Shown here: positions 12,000 through 24,439 of the stretch, piece after piece
Layout: every line of letters begins with the position of its first letter
How positions within the stretch are numbered: position 1 is the stretch's first letter
Made by a program: the position numbers and the translations under genes
Assembly (NCBI GenBank): GCA_019671005.1
Contig: CM033741.1
Location: 6,634,001-6,698,000 of the forward strand
Direction: 5' to 3'
Length of the DNA stretch: 64,000 nucleotides
Origin: Hibiscus mutabilis
Taxonomy: Eukaryota > Streptophyta > Magnoliopsida > Malvales > Malvaceae
Notes under the pieces: generated by a model
Told to the model about the DNA's origin: nothing
Seen by the model: only the letters and a program-made list of their open reading frames with translations
Database searches by the model: none

Positions 12000-13826
12000 T
12001 CCGGATTTTAAGGTTGGGTTACCCACAAAATGCAAGTTTGATTGTGATGTAAACATACATATGGACTTTTAATTTTAATTGAATTACTTTATTAAAATAT
12101 CAGTGAAATAATTTAATTCTACAAGCAGTCTTTTGTTCAATATTTTTTTCTAATTTTTTACTACCAATACTATATGTTTGCTCTTTTCTTAAATTGATTT
12201 CTGTTTTAGTTTTATCAATGCATGTTAACGTTTCATGTGGAAACGGGGAGGCTGCCGACATGATATGATTCTGAAAACGCTTTGAAAATGTTAGGAAATA
12301 ACAGTCCCCGTAACGTTTTGAAAGCTCGGAAAGAATATAAGATAACCATTCATTGATTGTAAAATGTCACGTAGACAGGATTAAATTATAAGGGGTCAGA
12401 CCGATTAATTTAAAAACGAATAGGGTCTTGAAATTGGGAGTGAGAAGAAAAGAAAAAGATCTTAATTGTAATGGTTTCAAAATTATTAGGGCCTAAAATA
12501 TAATTAACCCATAAAATTCTCACAATATACATCTGTCCCTGCAGGTAGGGGGAAAGCTAGATTGTTTCAGATTATTAGAGCTATAGATGAAGCATTTTGT
12601 AAGACCAATCGGAATGGAGATGTCTAAAATAGAAAATCAACATCTCATGAAATATAAGCAGAACTATTTATGATTCGGCAGGATTGAGTGAACCTCACTT
12701 CACCTCAACTTTATTTGATAATGGCATGTTAATCTTAACATCTAAATCCAATCCAATTGTATTTTATAATAAAACGTCAGCAAAAGAAACATGAAAAAAA
12801 TAATATAAATTCCAATTTAAAATAATAATAATAATATTAAAATAACTTGAAATGATCACTCCAGTTCACACATTAATACTCTAGTTTCACTTGCAAGTAT
12901 ATGGGCCAGCATTGATCTATTACAGGTATATATCTATATAGGCCCTATCTTCTTCTTCTCTCTCTGAGTTTTGGGCCTTCTCAGCCCTAAACAAGTCAAA
13001 CACTCTGACCTTTTCATTTATCATGCTATTATGTTTTTTTATAATAACCAACATCCGATTCATTAGTCGATTAATTCATATAAAATACTTTAAACAGGGG
13101 CGAGCGTAACACTTTATGTTAGGGGACGAACTTATTAAATTTTAGGATGGCGAAAATAGATTTTTAATAAAAGATTTTTAAACCACTCACGAATTTCAAG
13201 TTTTGAGAGGATGTCCACCATCGGTCCATTCCTGACAACATATCCACATTACATGAACTACCCTTACAACCTAGATCTCTCTTTGTTTAAAGTCCCAAAT
13301 ACATTAATATTGTGAAATAATTAACAAATTACTTAACTTATACTATAGTTTTATCTAAACAGGAGATCAAATGCATGGAAGAATACTTAATCATATCAAC
13401 CTCGACCTTCGGTATACTAAATAAAAAAATGTTTTTATTTTTGTTGTGAATGGGTAGACAAAGCATTCCAAATCTAGTTGTTTTCGATTAAATAACTCAA
13501 CACTTGATGCTTAAAATATAGGATTAGGCGGTTGACACAGCCCAATTTCATGTTACAAACCGCAGTTTAATTGAATAATTAATCCCATCATCATTTATAT
13601 GCTTTTGCTGCTCACATGCTATCTAACTTCCCGCAGACATGTTTGGGAATATACTAAAACCCTAGCTCTAAAGGAAAAGGAATTAAAACCAACTATAGCA
13701 TGCATGTGCCTACTAAACAAACTCTATCTCCAATACTAATTTCTTAATCACTTTCATACTACACTTTCTTAAGCATCTTTCAGTGTTTAATAATTTACAC
13801 ATTAAAAAATATAAACATTAAAAATA
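12000..13826. other. intergenic, no gene seen
   Basis: AT-rich sequence. Near 13095-13180 there is a short block (GGGGCGAGCG, GGATGGCGAAAATAG) resembling the hAT-like piece inside 43500-43690. Nothing else can be supported. Confidence 0.4.
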
Positions 13827-14008
13827 GCAAACAAGGTTGGTCCAAGTGGTAAACAACTTGGTATTCCTTAAGCATGTATCGAGTTCGAGGCTTTGTGTAT
13901 GCAAAAAATTTCTGGTGGAAGACTCATCCCCCAAAGTCAAGTGTGCAACGCGAGTCGATCCGGATTAATTAGAACAAAGCCCCTTGAAAATCGAAAGGAC
14001 AACAAAAA
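13827..14008 (+). mobile_element. SINE (family 1), complete, with 12-bp target duplication
   Basis: tRNA-like head with A-box-like TGGTCCAAGTGG and B-box-like GAGTTCGAGGC, a unique body containing GTATGCAAAAAATT and GAGTCGATCCGG, and an A-rich tail. It is flanked by a perfect 12-bp direct repeat ACATTAAAAATA at 13815-13826 and 14009-14020. Related copies lie at 18556-18738 and, inverted, 39165-39338. Confidence 0.85.
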
Positions 14009-14020
14009 ACATTAAAAATA

Positions 14021-15670
14021 AATGTAAATAATTATATTTTTAAAATACATAATTTTTTTTACATTGGATTTATTGTTGGTATATAAATTTAAACATCAAT
14101 AATATATATACAATAAAAATAAATGTTTTCTTAAAACTCTACTTACCAAATGCCGGTAGTTGCAGTCTGCATGTTGCCAGAAGATTATCTCAAATCTCTT
14201 CACATGATCCCATAATAAAAAAGTATAATTAAATAATCTTTTTTTAAAACTAATAAATAAGCTTATAACGTCGCGTGTTAATTTATAATTACATCCTTAA
14301 CTTGTTTGTGTGAAATTAGGGTTTCTTTGACTGTCTGACTAAATTTATATGTAAATATATCCATGGTAGTGCCCCAAATGACCAATTGAGTATTTTTGTT
14401 CCAGTCTTAATTAATGATTGGCTTAATACATTGCTTTACAATCAAATATGTGGTGCTTTTATGATGATTGGATGAGGGATATCAGAGGTTAGCAGCTACC
14501 AGACAGTAAGATAATTCGTTGCCTAACACATTAATTTACACCAATACCAATCAATATTTACTTATTGCTTTAGGATGCCAATCACAATTACTTTGAATCC
14601 CTCGTTGAAAACAAGAAATGGGGCCATAAATCATTTTTGGCTCAGATTTTTATTTTAAACATCAATTGCATGCGTTATTGTATAATTACCCATTTAGGTT
14701 TAAGGTAATGAGGTTAGGGATTTAGGTTTTAACATATAAACCCTAAATTCTAATCACAATTCTTAAATTTTAAACCTCTAAACTAAATCCTTAATCTCCA
14801 AACTAAGATGCTTATAGAAATTTTTTGTTTTCACCACCAGTGCATGGTATAATTACCAATTGTTTTATTAAATTTTAAATACAAACAGCCAATTAATATT
14901 TCTATCATTTTTTAGCTAGTACCGTCCGTTTCTTTGTTCACAAAAAATATTTTTATCATTTTTAAATGAATTTGTTTCTAAATTTAAATCTATTTTTTCA
15001 TTCAAATTGTTTATTCTACGAGATTCGAGTTTGAGTGTTTGTGTGTGCAAGGTATATATGTTTTGTCAAATGATTAAGAAAAAATAATATGAACATATAC
15101 TACCATTTAATCACACCAATATATTAAAAAAATTCGTAAATTAAGCATAGGATAAAGCTTTAAAGTTAAAGAGATAGGTGGGTATGTGAACTGTTATATT
15201 CAGGAAAACGACCCTTTCCAACTCCCCTTGTTTGCTTCCACTCTTCATGTACATGTTTGTCATCTTCTCCCCTTGGAATGTGTGTTGGATACTCTCTACT
15301 TTTATTATATATATATATATATTGGTCACCTTTGGCGTTTACCCTTTAGTACTGATCAATGAATGAAGAAATCAGGGTGGGGAAATAAAATGATCATTAC
15401 AAGGGATTCTCTTCAATGCACTCCACAGTACAAAAACATATGATTTCAAAGCAAGCAGCAGCAGAAGAAACGGAAACATAATTAAAAATCTGTAGCTAAA
15501 GAGAATCGCCTTTCTATAATCTTTCATGGCCCATGCTAGAGCCGCTGCAAACCAATCTGCACTTCAATTTACTTAGCAAAAAATAAAAATATAATTTAAC
15601 TTGGGCAGTTCTTCTCGCATGATCCAACCCTATCCAAGCGAACATCTCTCTCTTGATTTCTAAAACAAAC
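14021..15670. other. intergenic, downstream of the HD-Zip gene
   Basis: AT-rich. 14700-14805 holds degenerate CCCTAAA-like runs. 15308-15321 is a short (AT)n run. The last few hundred bases before 15672 probably include the HD-Zip 3' UTR. No other gene is seen. Confidence 0.4.
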
Positions 15671-15671
15671 T

Positions 15672-16690
15672 TCAATTGAAATGATGCTGTTGTTGGTCGA
15701 GCCACGGCCAAAATCCGGTTTGATCCTCGATGGTGCAGAACATGTTGTTGATGAGGCTTTCTTCTTTAACCATTTGAGGTGGCTGATTATGAGGATCGTC
15801 GTGGCTCGAATTCGACGATGCGGCTTGGAACAGTAGGGCCGGAAACTGGGTTCTTGATCTGCTACTCGTTAGCGGCATCTCGTGTACCGATACGGATACA
15901 TCCAGCTTCACATCTGAGCTGTTGTCGCTTCTATTGCTGCTGCAGCCTTCGGTTTCTTTATTCAGGTTGATACATTCACTTGCTCCGCCTCTGCTTTTCA
16001 GTGCCATTATCTACTTGCACACCCCACCACATTAGTTAACTTATAAACAACTAAATAGTATAAATAATTAATGAAAATAGATTACCTCTGCGTGGAGTTT
16101 TTTGTTCTGAGCTTGAAGTGCATCATTGTCAGCTTTGATCACTTGGCACTGTCTCTTAAGAAGATCATAATCTTTCTCCAGCTGCTTTGTTTTCCATCTG
16201 GCTCGTCGGTTCTGAAACCAAATAGCAATCTGTCTCGGTTGCAGTCCGAGAGCTCTAGCCAGCTGCATTTTCCTCTCGGGTTCGAGCTTGTTGCCCAACT
16301 CGAAGTTCTTCTCCAATGTCTTCACTTGATCCATGTTGAGCCTCCTCTTCTTTTCTCCTGCCTGTGAACCGTCGTCTGATAAATCATCCTCCCCGTTTGC
16401 TTCTTCGCACACATCGATCGCCGGAAACGGCATTGATCTCTTCCCCAGAAACGATGCAACACCTGTGGAAATCAAAAGCAGGAATCAGATTAAATTTCCC
16501 AGAGAACAAGATCAGATGAAAGCATAAATATAAATGGAGTGGTAGTACCATGAAAGTCATGGGGAGCCGTGCAGGAAGGGAGAATCTGATTGATGGAATT
16601 TGTGGGGCGTTGGTGATCTTCGTGACCATGAGGAGGTTGGACTTGGAGCATGAAATTTGCTGGGAAAAAAGCCATCCCATTGCAAGACAT
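15672..16690 (-). CDS. HB13: HD-Zip class I transcription factor, ATHB13/ATHB23 clade
   Basis: Nuclear homeodomain-leucine zipper protein that binds CAATNATTG-type sites as a dimer; the clade acts in stress response and growth. Three exons: 16690-16549, 16462-16086, 16010-15672; phases agree and give 285 aa. The N-terminus [15 protein letters not shown] is the clade signature. Residues about 50-80 hold FLGKRSMPF and an acidic stretch ending [13 protein letters not shown]. The homeodomain (about 86-141) carries the recognition helix [16 protein letters not shown] and is followed directly by the zipper (about 142-185). The C-terminus keeps ESLINNMFC and FWPWLDQQQ. The start is the first ATG and fits the family N-terminus exactly. 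No defect is seen. ATHB23 (At1g26960) is the syntenic Arabidopsis gene from memory; ATHB13 is its close paralogue. Confidence 0.95.
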
Positions 16691-16883
16691 GAAGCAGAAG
16701 ACAGGTTTTTTGTTCCAATAAGCCTGTAATAATGATAAGATAACTCTATTTTGATGAACCGGTGAGTGTTTCTAGGAAAGAAAGGATAGGTTGCAGATCA
16801 TCCTCTGATGTTTATCAGACTGAAAGGAAAACTAGAATCTTTTGAATTTGAAAGTGATGCTGAGATTTGTGGGAAATCAATAG

Positions 16884-16891
16884 CTTATATA
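16884..16891 (-). promoter_or_regulatory. probable TATA box of the HD-Zip gene
   Basis: On the minus strand this reads TATATAAG, about 195 bases upstream of the ATG at 16690, in an otherwise mixed sequence. Position and motif suit a core promoter with a leader of about 160 bases. Confidence 0.5.
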
Positions 16892-17082
16892 CCTTATCAA
16901 CTTCAACCTTTAGCTTCAAGGAAGAAAAAGGAACTAGAATTTTCTTTTATACTATTTCTATAAATTCTGAGAGAGATGTATATGAATGATGGCTCTATTG
17001 TTTCATTTAGTCTCTTTATATGAAGATGAGTTTATTTATTTCGTTAGAAAACCTGGGTTTTTTAGTTTTATTTTATATGTTT

Positions 17083-17941
17083 TGAGTTAATTGTGTAAGA
17101 TGTCTTTAAACTATGACTTAGTTTTTGAATTGCTCCGTAAATTACAAAATATTAAGATTTAATCCTTAAAGTATCAATATCGTTTCAATCAAAACTCTTT
17201 CGTCAACCCAACAACAACTTGGGCATTAAATGTTAGTTTAGATTTGACGTATAACATATTTTAAACACTTTGAGAAAAATTTTAATTTTTGTATACCTAT
17301 GGCGTAAATAACCTAGATATGACTTAAAAAAACTAACAAACACCCCCTTGGACGAAACTATCTCAAATCAAATCTTGAAGTGGATTCATCCATCCAAGAT
17401 CAAGTCTCGAAGACTCTTGAACGAAAATCTCTCAAATAAGATATTGTTAACACAAAAATATCAAAGTCATTCTTTACGATCAAGTATTGACTACTCTTGA
17501 AGTGAACCTTGTCAATCAAAGATCAAGTCTTGACGACACTTGGATCAATTCTCAAGCAACTTCCTAAACTAGTTTTCAAGATCTATTCTCAATAACCTTT
17601 GAACCGAACCATATCCATTCAAGATCAAGTTTAGACAACTCTTGTATCAAATCTACATTGACTAGAAGAATCAAAAGATTAATCTAGAGATTATAACTCA
17701 ATATATATATAATTCTTTGTTTGTCTCAAAATTTTTCAAGTTATATTTCCTACATAAAATTTGTCTGTACAACAATTAAATATGTTCCCGACAGATTTGA
17801 GCTAACTCTTAACGTTCAAACTAATAGAATGACCTAATTGATACAATACTAATGCTTTGAAAACTCAAATAAATGATTTTAAAGTTTGACGAGTAGTTTT
17901 GGGATATGAATTATAATTTGGGGATCTCTAGTGCATTAACC
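17083..17941. repeat. repeat-rich stretch with degenerate tandem units, possible TIR ends
   Basis: 17394-17650 holds four spaced copies of a unit like GATCAAGTCTTGACGACTCT, 40-100 bases apart. The outer ends (GAGTTAATTGTG at 17083 and GCATTAACCC at 17941) are weakly inverted. No clean target duplication is seen, so the element call is tentative. Confidence 0.3.
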
Positions 17942-18555
17942 CTTCTACTTTTTAAAAAATAAAACTTTGTGCTATTGGCATTATAGAGGGAAAAGCTGTC
18001 AATTTTCCTTTTAAAATTGATTTGACAAAAAAAGAAAATTCATGAAATTCTTATAAATAATATGATGAAACGCAACCCTTTTGCATGTCGAGGACAAAAG
18101 TGAGAAAAGAAAAAGAAGGGCATAACTAGAGGGGAAAAGGCTGGCTGCTAACCAAATTAAGCCTGGTATTTGAGGGTCATTTTCATGGTACTATCCTTTT
18201 TCCAAACTTTGGTAACAAATAGTGGAGCTTTCTCAATAAAGAGACTTGCCTTTAGACAAAATAAAATTTTCAGAATAGGAAGCAACTTCCAAGAAGCTAG
18301 ATTGGTTCCTTATACATATACATGTATATACAAGTGTATAACACATTTCAATATTCTCATGTTAATGGGGAGTGAGTTGTTTTGATAGAGTAAAATAATA
18401 ACACTACTATTGCATGAAGAAATGTGATTGTTTAAGAGAAATGAAAAGGATGTAGGGTGAAAAGAGTTTAGGGTTTCTTAGGGGGGAAAGTATGTGAAAT
18501 ATGTCATGTGAGGAATGAGTTGGATGTGCATGTAAAGAGAGAAAGTAGCTAAAAT

Positions 18556-18738
18556 GGGTTGGTCAAAGTGGAAAGTATTTTAGTATCGCTTAAGTAGATT
18601 TTGAGTTCAAGGTCTTCTGTATGCAAAAAATTCCTCACTGTGAGACTTATCCACTAAAACCAGATGTGCAACATGGGTCGGTCCGAATTAATCATGATAA
18701 AACCCTTGAGAACCGAGATGGCAACAACAACAAAAAAA
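18556..18738 (+). mobile_element. SINE (family 1), second copy
   Basis: It aligns along its length with the copy at 13827: GGTTGGTC head, GAGTTCAAGG B-box-like segment, GTATGCAAAAAATT, GGTCGGTCCGAATTAATC and a CAACAAC/A-rich tail. No flanking direct repeat was found, which suggests an older insertion. Confidence 0.75.
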
Positions 18739-19221
18739 TAAGAGGTGGGAATCTAAGGATAGGGCCAGGAGCGAGCAGGAGGGGGGTTGGGGTCAGGGGT
18801 TGCTACCTAACCCACCAACACCTATCGTGCATCGGGACCAAACCCTCTTTCCCATCCATTTCCCTTTCATCAGTTTCAGTCTTTCCTTTTCCCTCTCTGC
18901 AACTGTCAAATGGCTCTATCTTTCAAGTTGGGAGAGATAAGAATAGGGTTTTGAAAACCCCAAGCAAAACTCCTGTTGCCAGGTCCCTTTTTTTGTCTCT
19001 GAGTCGACCCCCATGCCCCCATCTGATGCGATTGCTTATTTCCACACCAGTTCCTTCAAAAAAAGATATTTTAAGTGATATGATATGTCCAATTTGTTAT
19101 AATCTCACTTTTAACAGTTACCCTTAATTAATGATTATGTATGAAATTGGAGGTAAAACTATAGGAGTAGTTCATGTACTATATTTTATACTTGTATTCT
19201 TGTTTCGTCCCTAAAAAAAAT

Positions 19222-19520
19222 GGACGAATCAAGAGCAAGTATATTTAGCCGGTTGGTCAAGCTGCTTATCTTTGTTCCCTCATATTTCCTTACGTCATGG
19301 ATTCTATACCCACTAGCAGTACTCTCTCCCTTCCCCTAGTGTCTTATCTTCCCCTCCTGCTCATCTCTAGATAGGATTAGAATTAGAATTAGAATTTGTA
19401 AAAAAAAAAACAGACGAATTGGTGAGCAAGCATATTTGGCCACCGGTTGACCAAGCTACTCATCTTTGTTCCCTAATATTCCCTTAGGTCATAGGGTTCT
19501 GAACCCATTAAGAGCACCTT
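19222..19520 (+). mobile_element. SINE (family 2), one full copy followed by a truncated copy in tandem
   Basis: Copy one (about 19222-19411) begins GACGAATCAAGAGCAAG, has GGTTGGTCAAGC and a B-box-like GGATTCTATACCC, and ends GGATTAGAATT repeats plus a run of A. The second copy starts at once at 19412 with GACGAATTGGTGAGCAAG and fades near 19520. A 3' part of the same family is at 37819-37926. Confidence 0.65.
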
Positions 19521-20531
19521 CTTCTCCAAATTCATCGACTGAAAAATTTTGAAACCCCAATTTTGTTGAAAGCGAAAGAAATGTAAACACCAGTGGTGCT
19601 AAATTGGAAAGGAGTTCCAGGTGTTGGCAAATCCTTCAAAGCCTGGACCAATTTGAACTTAAACGCATAAGTTGAACTCAAGCTTGTAGAGCAAAACATA
19701 CTTCCCATTTTTGTTCAGGGACAGAATTAAAAATCAAGATCATGAGGACAATGTATAATTAATTATAAAAATAAAGACAAAGTTCAAATAAATTAAAAAT
19801 ATGAAGGTCTAAATAGATAAATAAATAACCCTATATATATTTTAGTAGAAACTAGAATGTCATCCAATATATAATAGGGTCTGTTTGGTTCATTTACTCA
19901 AAGTGGATGAAGATAAGTAGAGATTGTTTTTCTTAATTTACAAGTAACATGAGTAAAATGCAGGGCACGTGTTTTACTCTCAGTCACCATTTGACTTAAT
20001 TAATGATTGGGCAAATCTCATTCCAAGGACACAGACAACTGATTCGAAGAAAATGTTTATCCTAAATCCATGCTAAAAGCAAAACCTAGGATTCTGTAAG
20101 AAATCCCAAACCTCCTAAGTAATTATTTGATTAGACATGGATGCTTCCATTCTATTATCATCTCTTTTTCTTTTAGAGAGGGGCAGGCTGGGTCTTTCTT
20201 TCCTTTTGGAAAAACAACTTATTTTAAACTTTAGCAGACACCCCCAGGCTCATCAACTTTCATAAGCTACACCTAAGAAAAGTCAAATGTTTTGTTTTCA
20301 GACCACCCCTTTTAATAAATCCTATAACTATAGCTGCTACAGTGTTATGTTTGGTCCCTCTTTTTAACCTTTCATACTGCTGACTACGTTTGAAGATACT
20401 AGTAAATAACTTTGTTCCCGAGCTATGTATGAATAGTACATATGTAAAAAAAAACTTAAGAAATTATATATTCGAATGGACTTAAGTGTGTAATATCGTT
20501 TCACAATAGTATAATTAGTTAGGGTATTGAG
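19521..20531. other. intergenic, nothing recognised
   Basis: AT-rich sequence without coding similarity, RNA gene or clear repeat ends. Confidence 0.4.
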
Positions 20532-20539
20532 TACACAAG

Positions 20540-20737
20540 CAGGGGCGGAACTAGTAATTTACAAAAAAAAGTGGGATCATAATAAGATTAAAAAGTTTGA
20601 AGGGCCAAAATAAAAAAGATTAAAGGAATTATAAAACTAATTTTATCTTTTTTTCTAAAAAAAATATTCTATTACCATTCCGAAAAAAAATGGCAGGGAC
20701 CCATGCCCACAAAACCCCTCGCCTAGTTTTGCCCCTG
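20540..20737 (+). mobile_element. hAT-type MITE with perfect 8-bp target duplication
   Basis: Terminal inverted repeats CAGGGGCGGAACTAG and CTAGTTTTGCCCCTG bound a 198-bp non-coding element. The flanks are TACACAAG at 20532-20539 and 20738-20745. An 8-bp duplication with CAGGGGCGG ends is typical of hAT elements. Confidence 0.9.
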
Positions 20738-20759
20738 TACACAAGCTATTATGAGTGCC

Positions 20760-20976
20760 CGTGGCGGAGCTACATTTCAACCACACTTAATTTGTTGGGT
20801 ATGAGACTTTTAAAGAGTTAATATAAAATTTTTTATAAAAAAAAATATTAGAATTAATCTCACTTAATTTGTTAAGGGTATAAAGTTAATAATACTTATT
20901 ATAATAGTATAAAAAAGTTATATATCTTATACTTTATTATAATCCTATTATATAAAAATTCAGACTCCGCTATTAT
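20760..20976 (+). mobile_element. second hAT-type MITE with perfect 8-bp target duplication
   Basis: A 217-bp element starting CGTGGCGGAGCTAC and ending GACTCCGCTATTAT. It is flanked by TGAGTGCC at 20752-20759 and 20977-20984. It lies 22 bases after the preceding MITE and is a different family. Confidence 0.85.
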
Positions 20977-21433
20977 TGAGTGCCTTCATATGTGACATGA
21001 CTTGATTAGTTGCATGTTCTCCAACATGTTTATCCTCCCGCTTCTTCTGCTCCTCTTTTTCCTTTTAATTTACTATATATTCTATTAATAATTACAATAT
21101 AATGTAACTAGGAAAAAAATAATATAAAACAGGAGCTGAATCTTCCTCTCCACATGGCAATATTTCTTGCTTCTGTTATGGCGGGAGTTGGCTCAGCTTG
21201 CAGTCCCATGTGTTATTCTTTGTTTTGACGTCAACTGCATGGCCCCTCTCTGTTTTCTCTTTTACGATTCTTTTATTTTATTAATTTAAAATAAGCCATT
21301 TGTATTTTTATTATTATTTTTAAAATATATCACAAACCTATTTGTTATAAAATAATAACCAATGACCGAAGATTCGATTCTGGTCCTGAGTGTGAAGCAA
21401 TTTTAAAATTTATGGCTAACGTCTACTTCCTAT

Positions 21434-21699
21434 GAGAAATTATATTATAGGCTCAGTTCGCCACGTCATTTATGGTCTCAACCAATAAAAAACATCTATT
21501 TTATTAAATTTTTTTATATCATTTTTTTACCAAGTAAATCAACAATTGGTAAAAAGTAATTTTTAATTTAATTTACAGTAAATCTGAGTGAAGATTCACT
21601 TGGTAAAAAGATGACATAGAAAAATTTAATGAAATGAATGTTTTTTATTGGTTGAGATCATGTATGATGTGGCGAGCTGGGCCTATGATATAATTTCTC
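21434..21699 (+). mobile_element. Mutator-type MITE with perfect 9-bp target duplication
   Basis: 266 bp. The ends GAGAAATTATATTATAGG and its inverse ATGATATAATTTCTC extend into longer inverted homology (CCACGTCAT, CCAATAAAAAACATC, TTACCAAGT). The flanks are ACTTCCTAT at 21425-21433 and 21700-21708. A close relative is at 34255-34519. Confidence 0.9.
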
Positions 21700-22399
21700 A
21701 CTTCCTATACAAGCCAACAAAACAAAAAGCATTAGTCACTGAATTAACTCTTGTGGATACATTGAGAAACCCAAAAAAATAAATGTTTTCATATTTTCAC
21801 GACAATTTATATTACTAGTATATAAAAATATTTTATTGTAATTTTAATCCATATATCTCTTAATTTTCTAAAATTTATTATACAATACAAGTAATTTTTT
21901 ATATACATTTGTAAAAAAATTTACACAAATATACACATTTACTCATTAAAAATTAAAATTTAATCTCTAATTCTATAGTCTTAAACCCTAAATTTTAAAT
22001 GTTACAAACTAAACCACTAAATCCTAAAATAAAAAATGTGCTCTAAAGACTATATGACATATATTAAATAATTTTCCTATACAATAATATGTTATTTTTA
22101 CACTTTAATGTCACGCCATAGTAAAAAAATGTTTTTTATCTATTTTTATTTTCTCTTTATACATTTCATGATTTAAAGCTAGTTATATACTACAAAAATA
22201 TGTAGAGATGAATTAATGAACATCTAAAGATGAATCAAAATGAGATTTTCTAAAAGAAGTAGAAAACATTAGGATATTTACCACAGAGAACCACATAAAT
22301 CTAGATATGCACCGCTCTTCATTTTTTCTCTAACGCAACCCTTTTTATCTATCAAGGCCATAAATTTTATTTTTTTTATTTTATTTAGTCGATAATGGC

Positions 22400-22870
22400 A
22401 CTAATTTTAATGCTGGTTGTCGACTGCTATGTTTTTTCTATTTCTTTTCTGATTTTTTAATAAAAAGTTATTGTCTTTGTGGCACGTTTTTCTTTGCCTT
22501 TGTGGCATGCTTTTTTATGTCTTTTGGCATGGTTTTTTTTTCTTCGGCCGTTTGACCGTCCTTTTATTTTATATTTTTTGCAGGGTTGAATTTGATTACG
22601 CTACAACTGATAAGGATGTCGCTTATTTGTAATCATGTTGATCTTCCCTACTTTGGACCCTTAGATTGAATTTGGATACGTGGTTTGCGCTCGTGGATAG
22701 TTTCTCGCGACGCTTGGCTCTGATTTGCGGTTTTCGGTGGTTTTTCAATAGCTTAATCCCTTTTGTGGTTCGTTTGCCGATGCAGTCAAATTTGTTCGTG
22801 TCTATTTTTTGTTCAAGTCTTTTGGATGGGTTTTTAACCTTTTTCATGTATGGTCCTTTTATGATCTAAA
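22400..22870 (+). repeat. dispersed repeat, related to the LINE-like family at 24440 (partial)
   Basis: It shares TTTGTGGCACG and TTTGTGGCATGC motifs and TTCGTTTGCCGATG.AGTCAAA-like text with 24440-25056. The related parts are broken up. I see no intact coding. Membership is inferred by eye. Confidence 0.35.
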
Positions 22871-23406
22871 GTAGTTAGTTTGAGGGAAATGTCCAAATTA
22901 TGTATTTAGTTTAAGATGATAGTTGTAAACCCTTACTATAATTTTAGGTATTTTATCGTTTAATAGAACTAGCGGCTTCTATTTAAAAAATGAATTAAAT
23001 TTATTGTTAATCAATTGTTATTCTTATCATTTAAAATTAATAAATTTTTAGATAAAAATATAAAAAATATCATAAAAGTATATAATTATTAACTTGTCTA
23101 TACAGATAAGTAAATACTTATTTTTCATTTCATTTTAAAATTTATTAGGTTACAAAAGTTTTAATAAGATATATTTGGTTTTATGGTTCGACATCTATAC
23201 AATTATTTTGCAATCAATATATTTGTAATGTGTTAAAAAATAATAAAATATCAACTGATTAAAATAACGGACTATATGAATATGAACCCAACAAGCAATT
23301 TCAGTAGAAAAGCGGATGGTGTTCATCATAGAAGACTTGGATTTAATCGTTTTGTCTATAAGATATATATATATATTCAAAGAATTAAAAATATCTATAA
23401 ATAAAT

Positions 23407-23653
23407 GGGTAAAACTTTGATACACAGGCTGTGTAAAATTAATTTTACACAAGCCTGTGTATTTACACTATAAAACTCAAATCCTAAATTTCTAACCCTA
23501 ACCCTAAAAAACTAAATCCCACACTCTAAACCCTAAATTCTAAACACTAACCTTAAATTTTAAACCCTACAGCCTAAACCCCTAAACCTTAAACTAAAAC
23601 TCTAACCCCTAAAATTAAAAAGCACGTGTAAACTTTATCAAAGTTTTTTCCAT
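23407..23653 (+). mobile_element. putative MITE with degenerate CCCTAAA-like core
   Basis: The ends GTAAAACTTTGATACAC and GTGTAAACTTTATCAAAG form an inverted repeat. A hairpin ACACAGGCTGTGTAAAAT/ATTTTACACAAGCCTGTGT lies at its left side. The core 23475-23620 is a run of CCTAAA/CCCTAA-like units with substitutions. Target duplication was not resolved. Confidence 0.5.
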
Positions 23654-24439
23654 AAATAAATACTACTTTAAAAAAATCCAAGGCTTATTTAAATAAGTTG
23701 GGCTTAATGGTCTGCAAACACCTTAGGAAATGCAACAAAAAAATCAATTAAACTCTCTGTACTCCAAAAACCCAATTCAGCCTTTTATAGAAAAATTGAG
23801 TTAAATTCTTCCATTACGATTGACCAACTTTGGCAGTTAGTTAATAAAAACCATTAGTGTAAACTTATAAGAGTTTATAAAAAAAAACTTTAAAATTTTA
23901 TTTTTAAAAATAAAACAATCACAGAAATATATTTTTATTTATTTTTTATAATTTTTATATTTTTTAATATTATTTTTTAATATTTTTAATATTTTTCTAC
24001 TCAAAGTTTCAAACCGTAATGAAATGATTTAATTGGATTTTTCTATTATTGATGAGTGTTCAATTTGATTTTTTTTCTCAACATACCGACTGAATTGTTT
24101 TTTATTATATTTTATACGAACTTTTCATACTCGCAAGCCAACAAGCTATGGATAAAAATTCCGTGTCTTCTCGATGTCTCTTTTTATGTTCTAACATTAA
24201 AAAATATTAAAAGATTAAATTATAAACTTAAATCTTAAATTTTAAATCTTAAACTTTAAATTCTATACCCTAAAAATACACCTTACCCCCAAATTTCCTA
24301 AACCTCAAATCCTAAACCTAATTTTTAGCGTGGAAGCATAAATAGAGCAAAAAAGGTTGATGATTTCTATTCACAAGCTATAATAGTAAGACCATAGTTT
24401 TTCTTTCCTCTAAAAATTCTTGCGTCGCAATTTTCATTT

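Noticed and set aside
13827..13900. tRNA gene
   Set aside because: A- and B-box-like motifs are present, but there is no cloverleaf or discriminator end, and the unit continues into a SINE body with an A tail.
18621..19127. 168-codon ORF, plus strand
   Set aside because: It starts inside a SINE copy, runs through a pyrimidine-rich stretch and has no family-like motifs.
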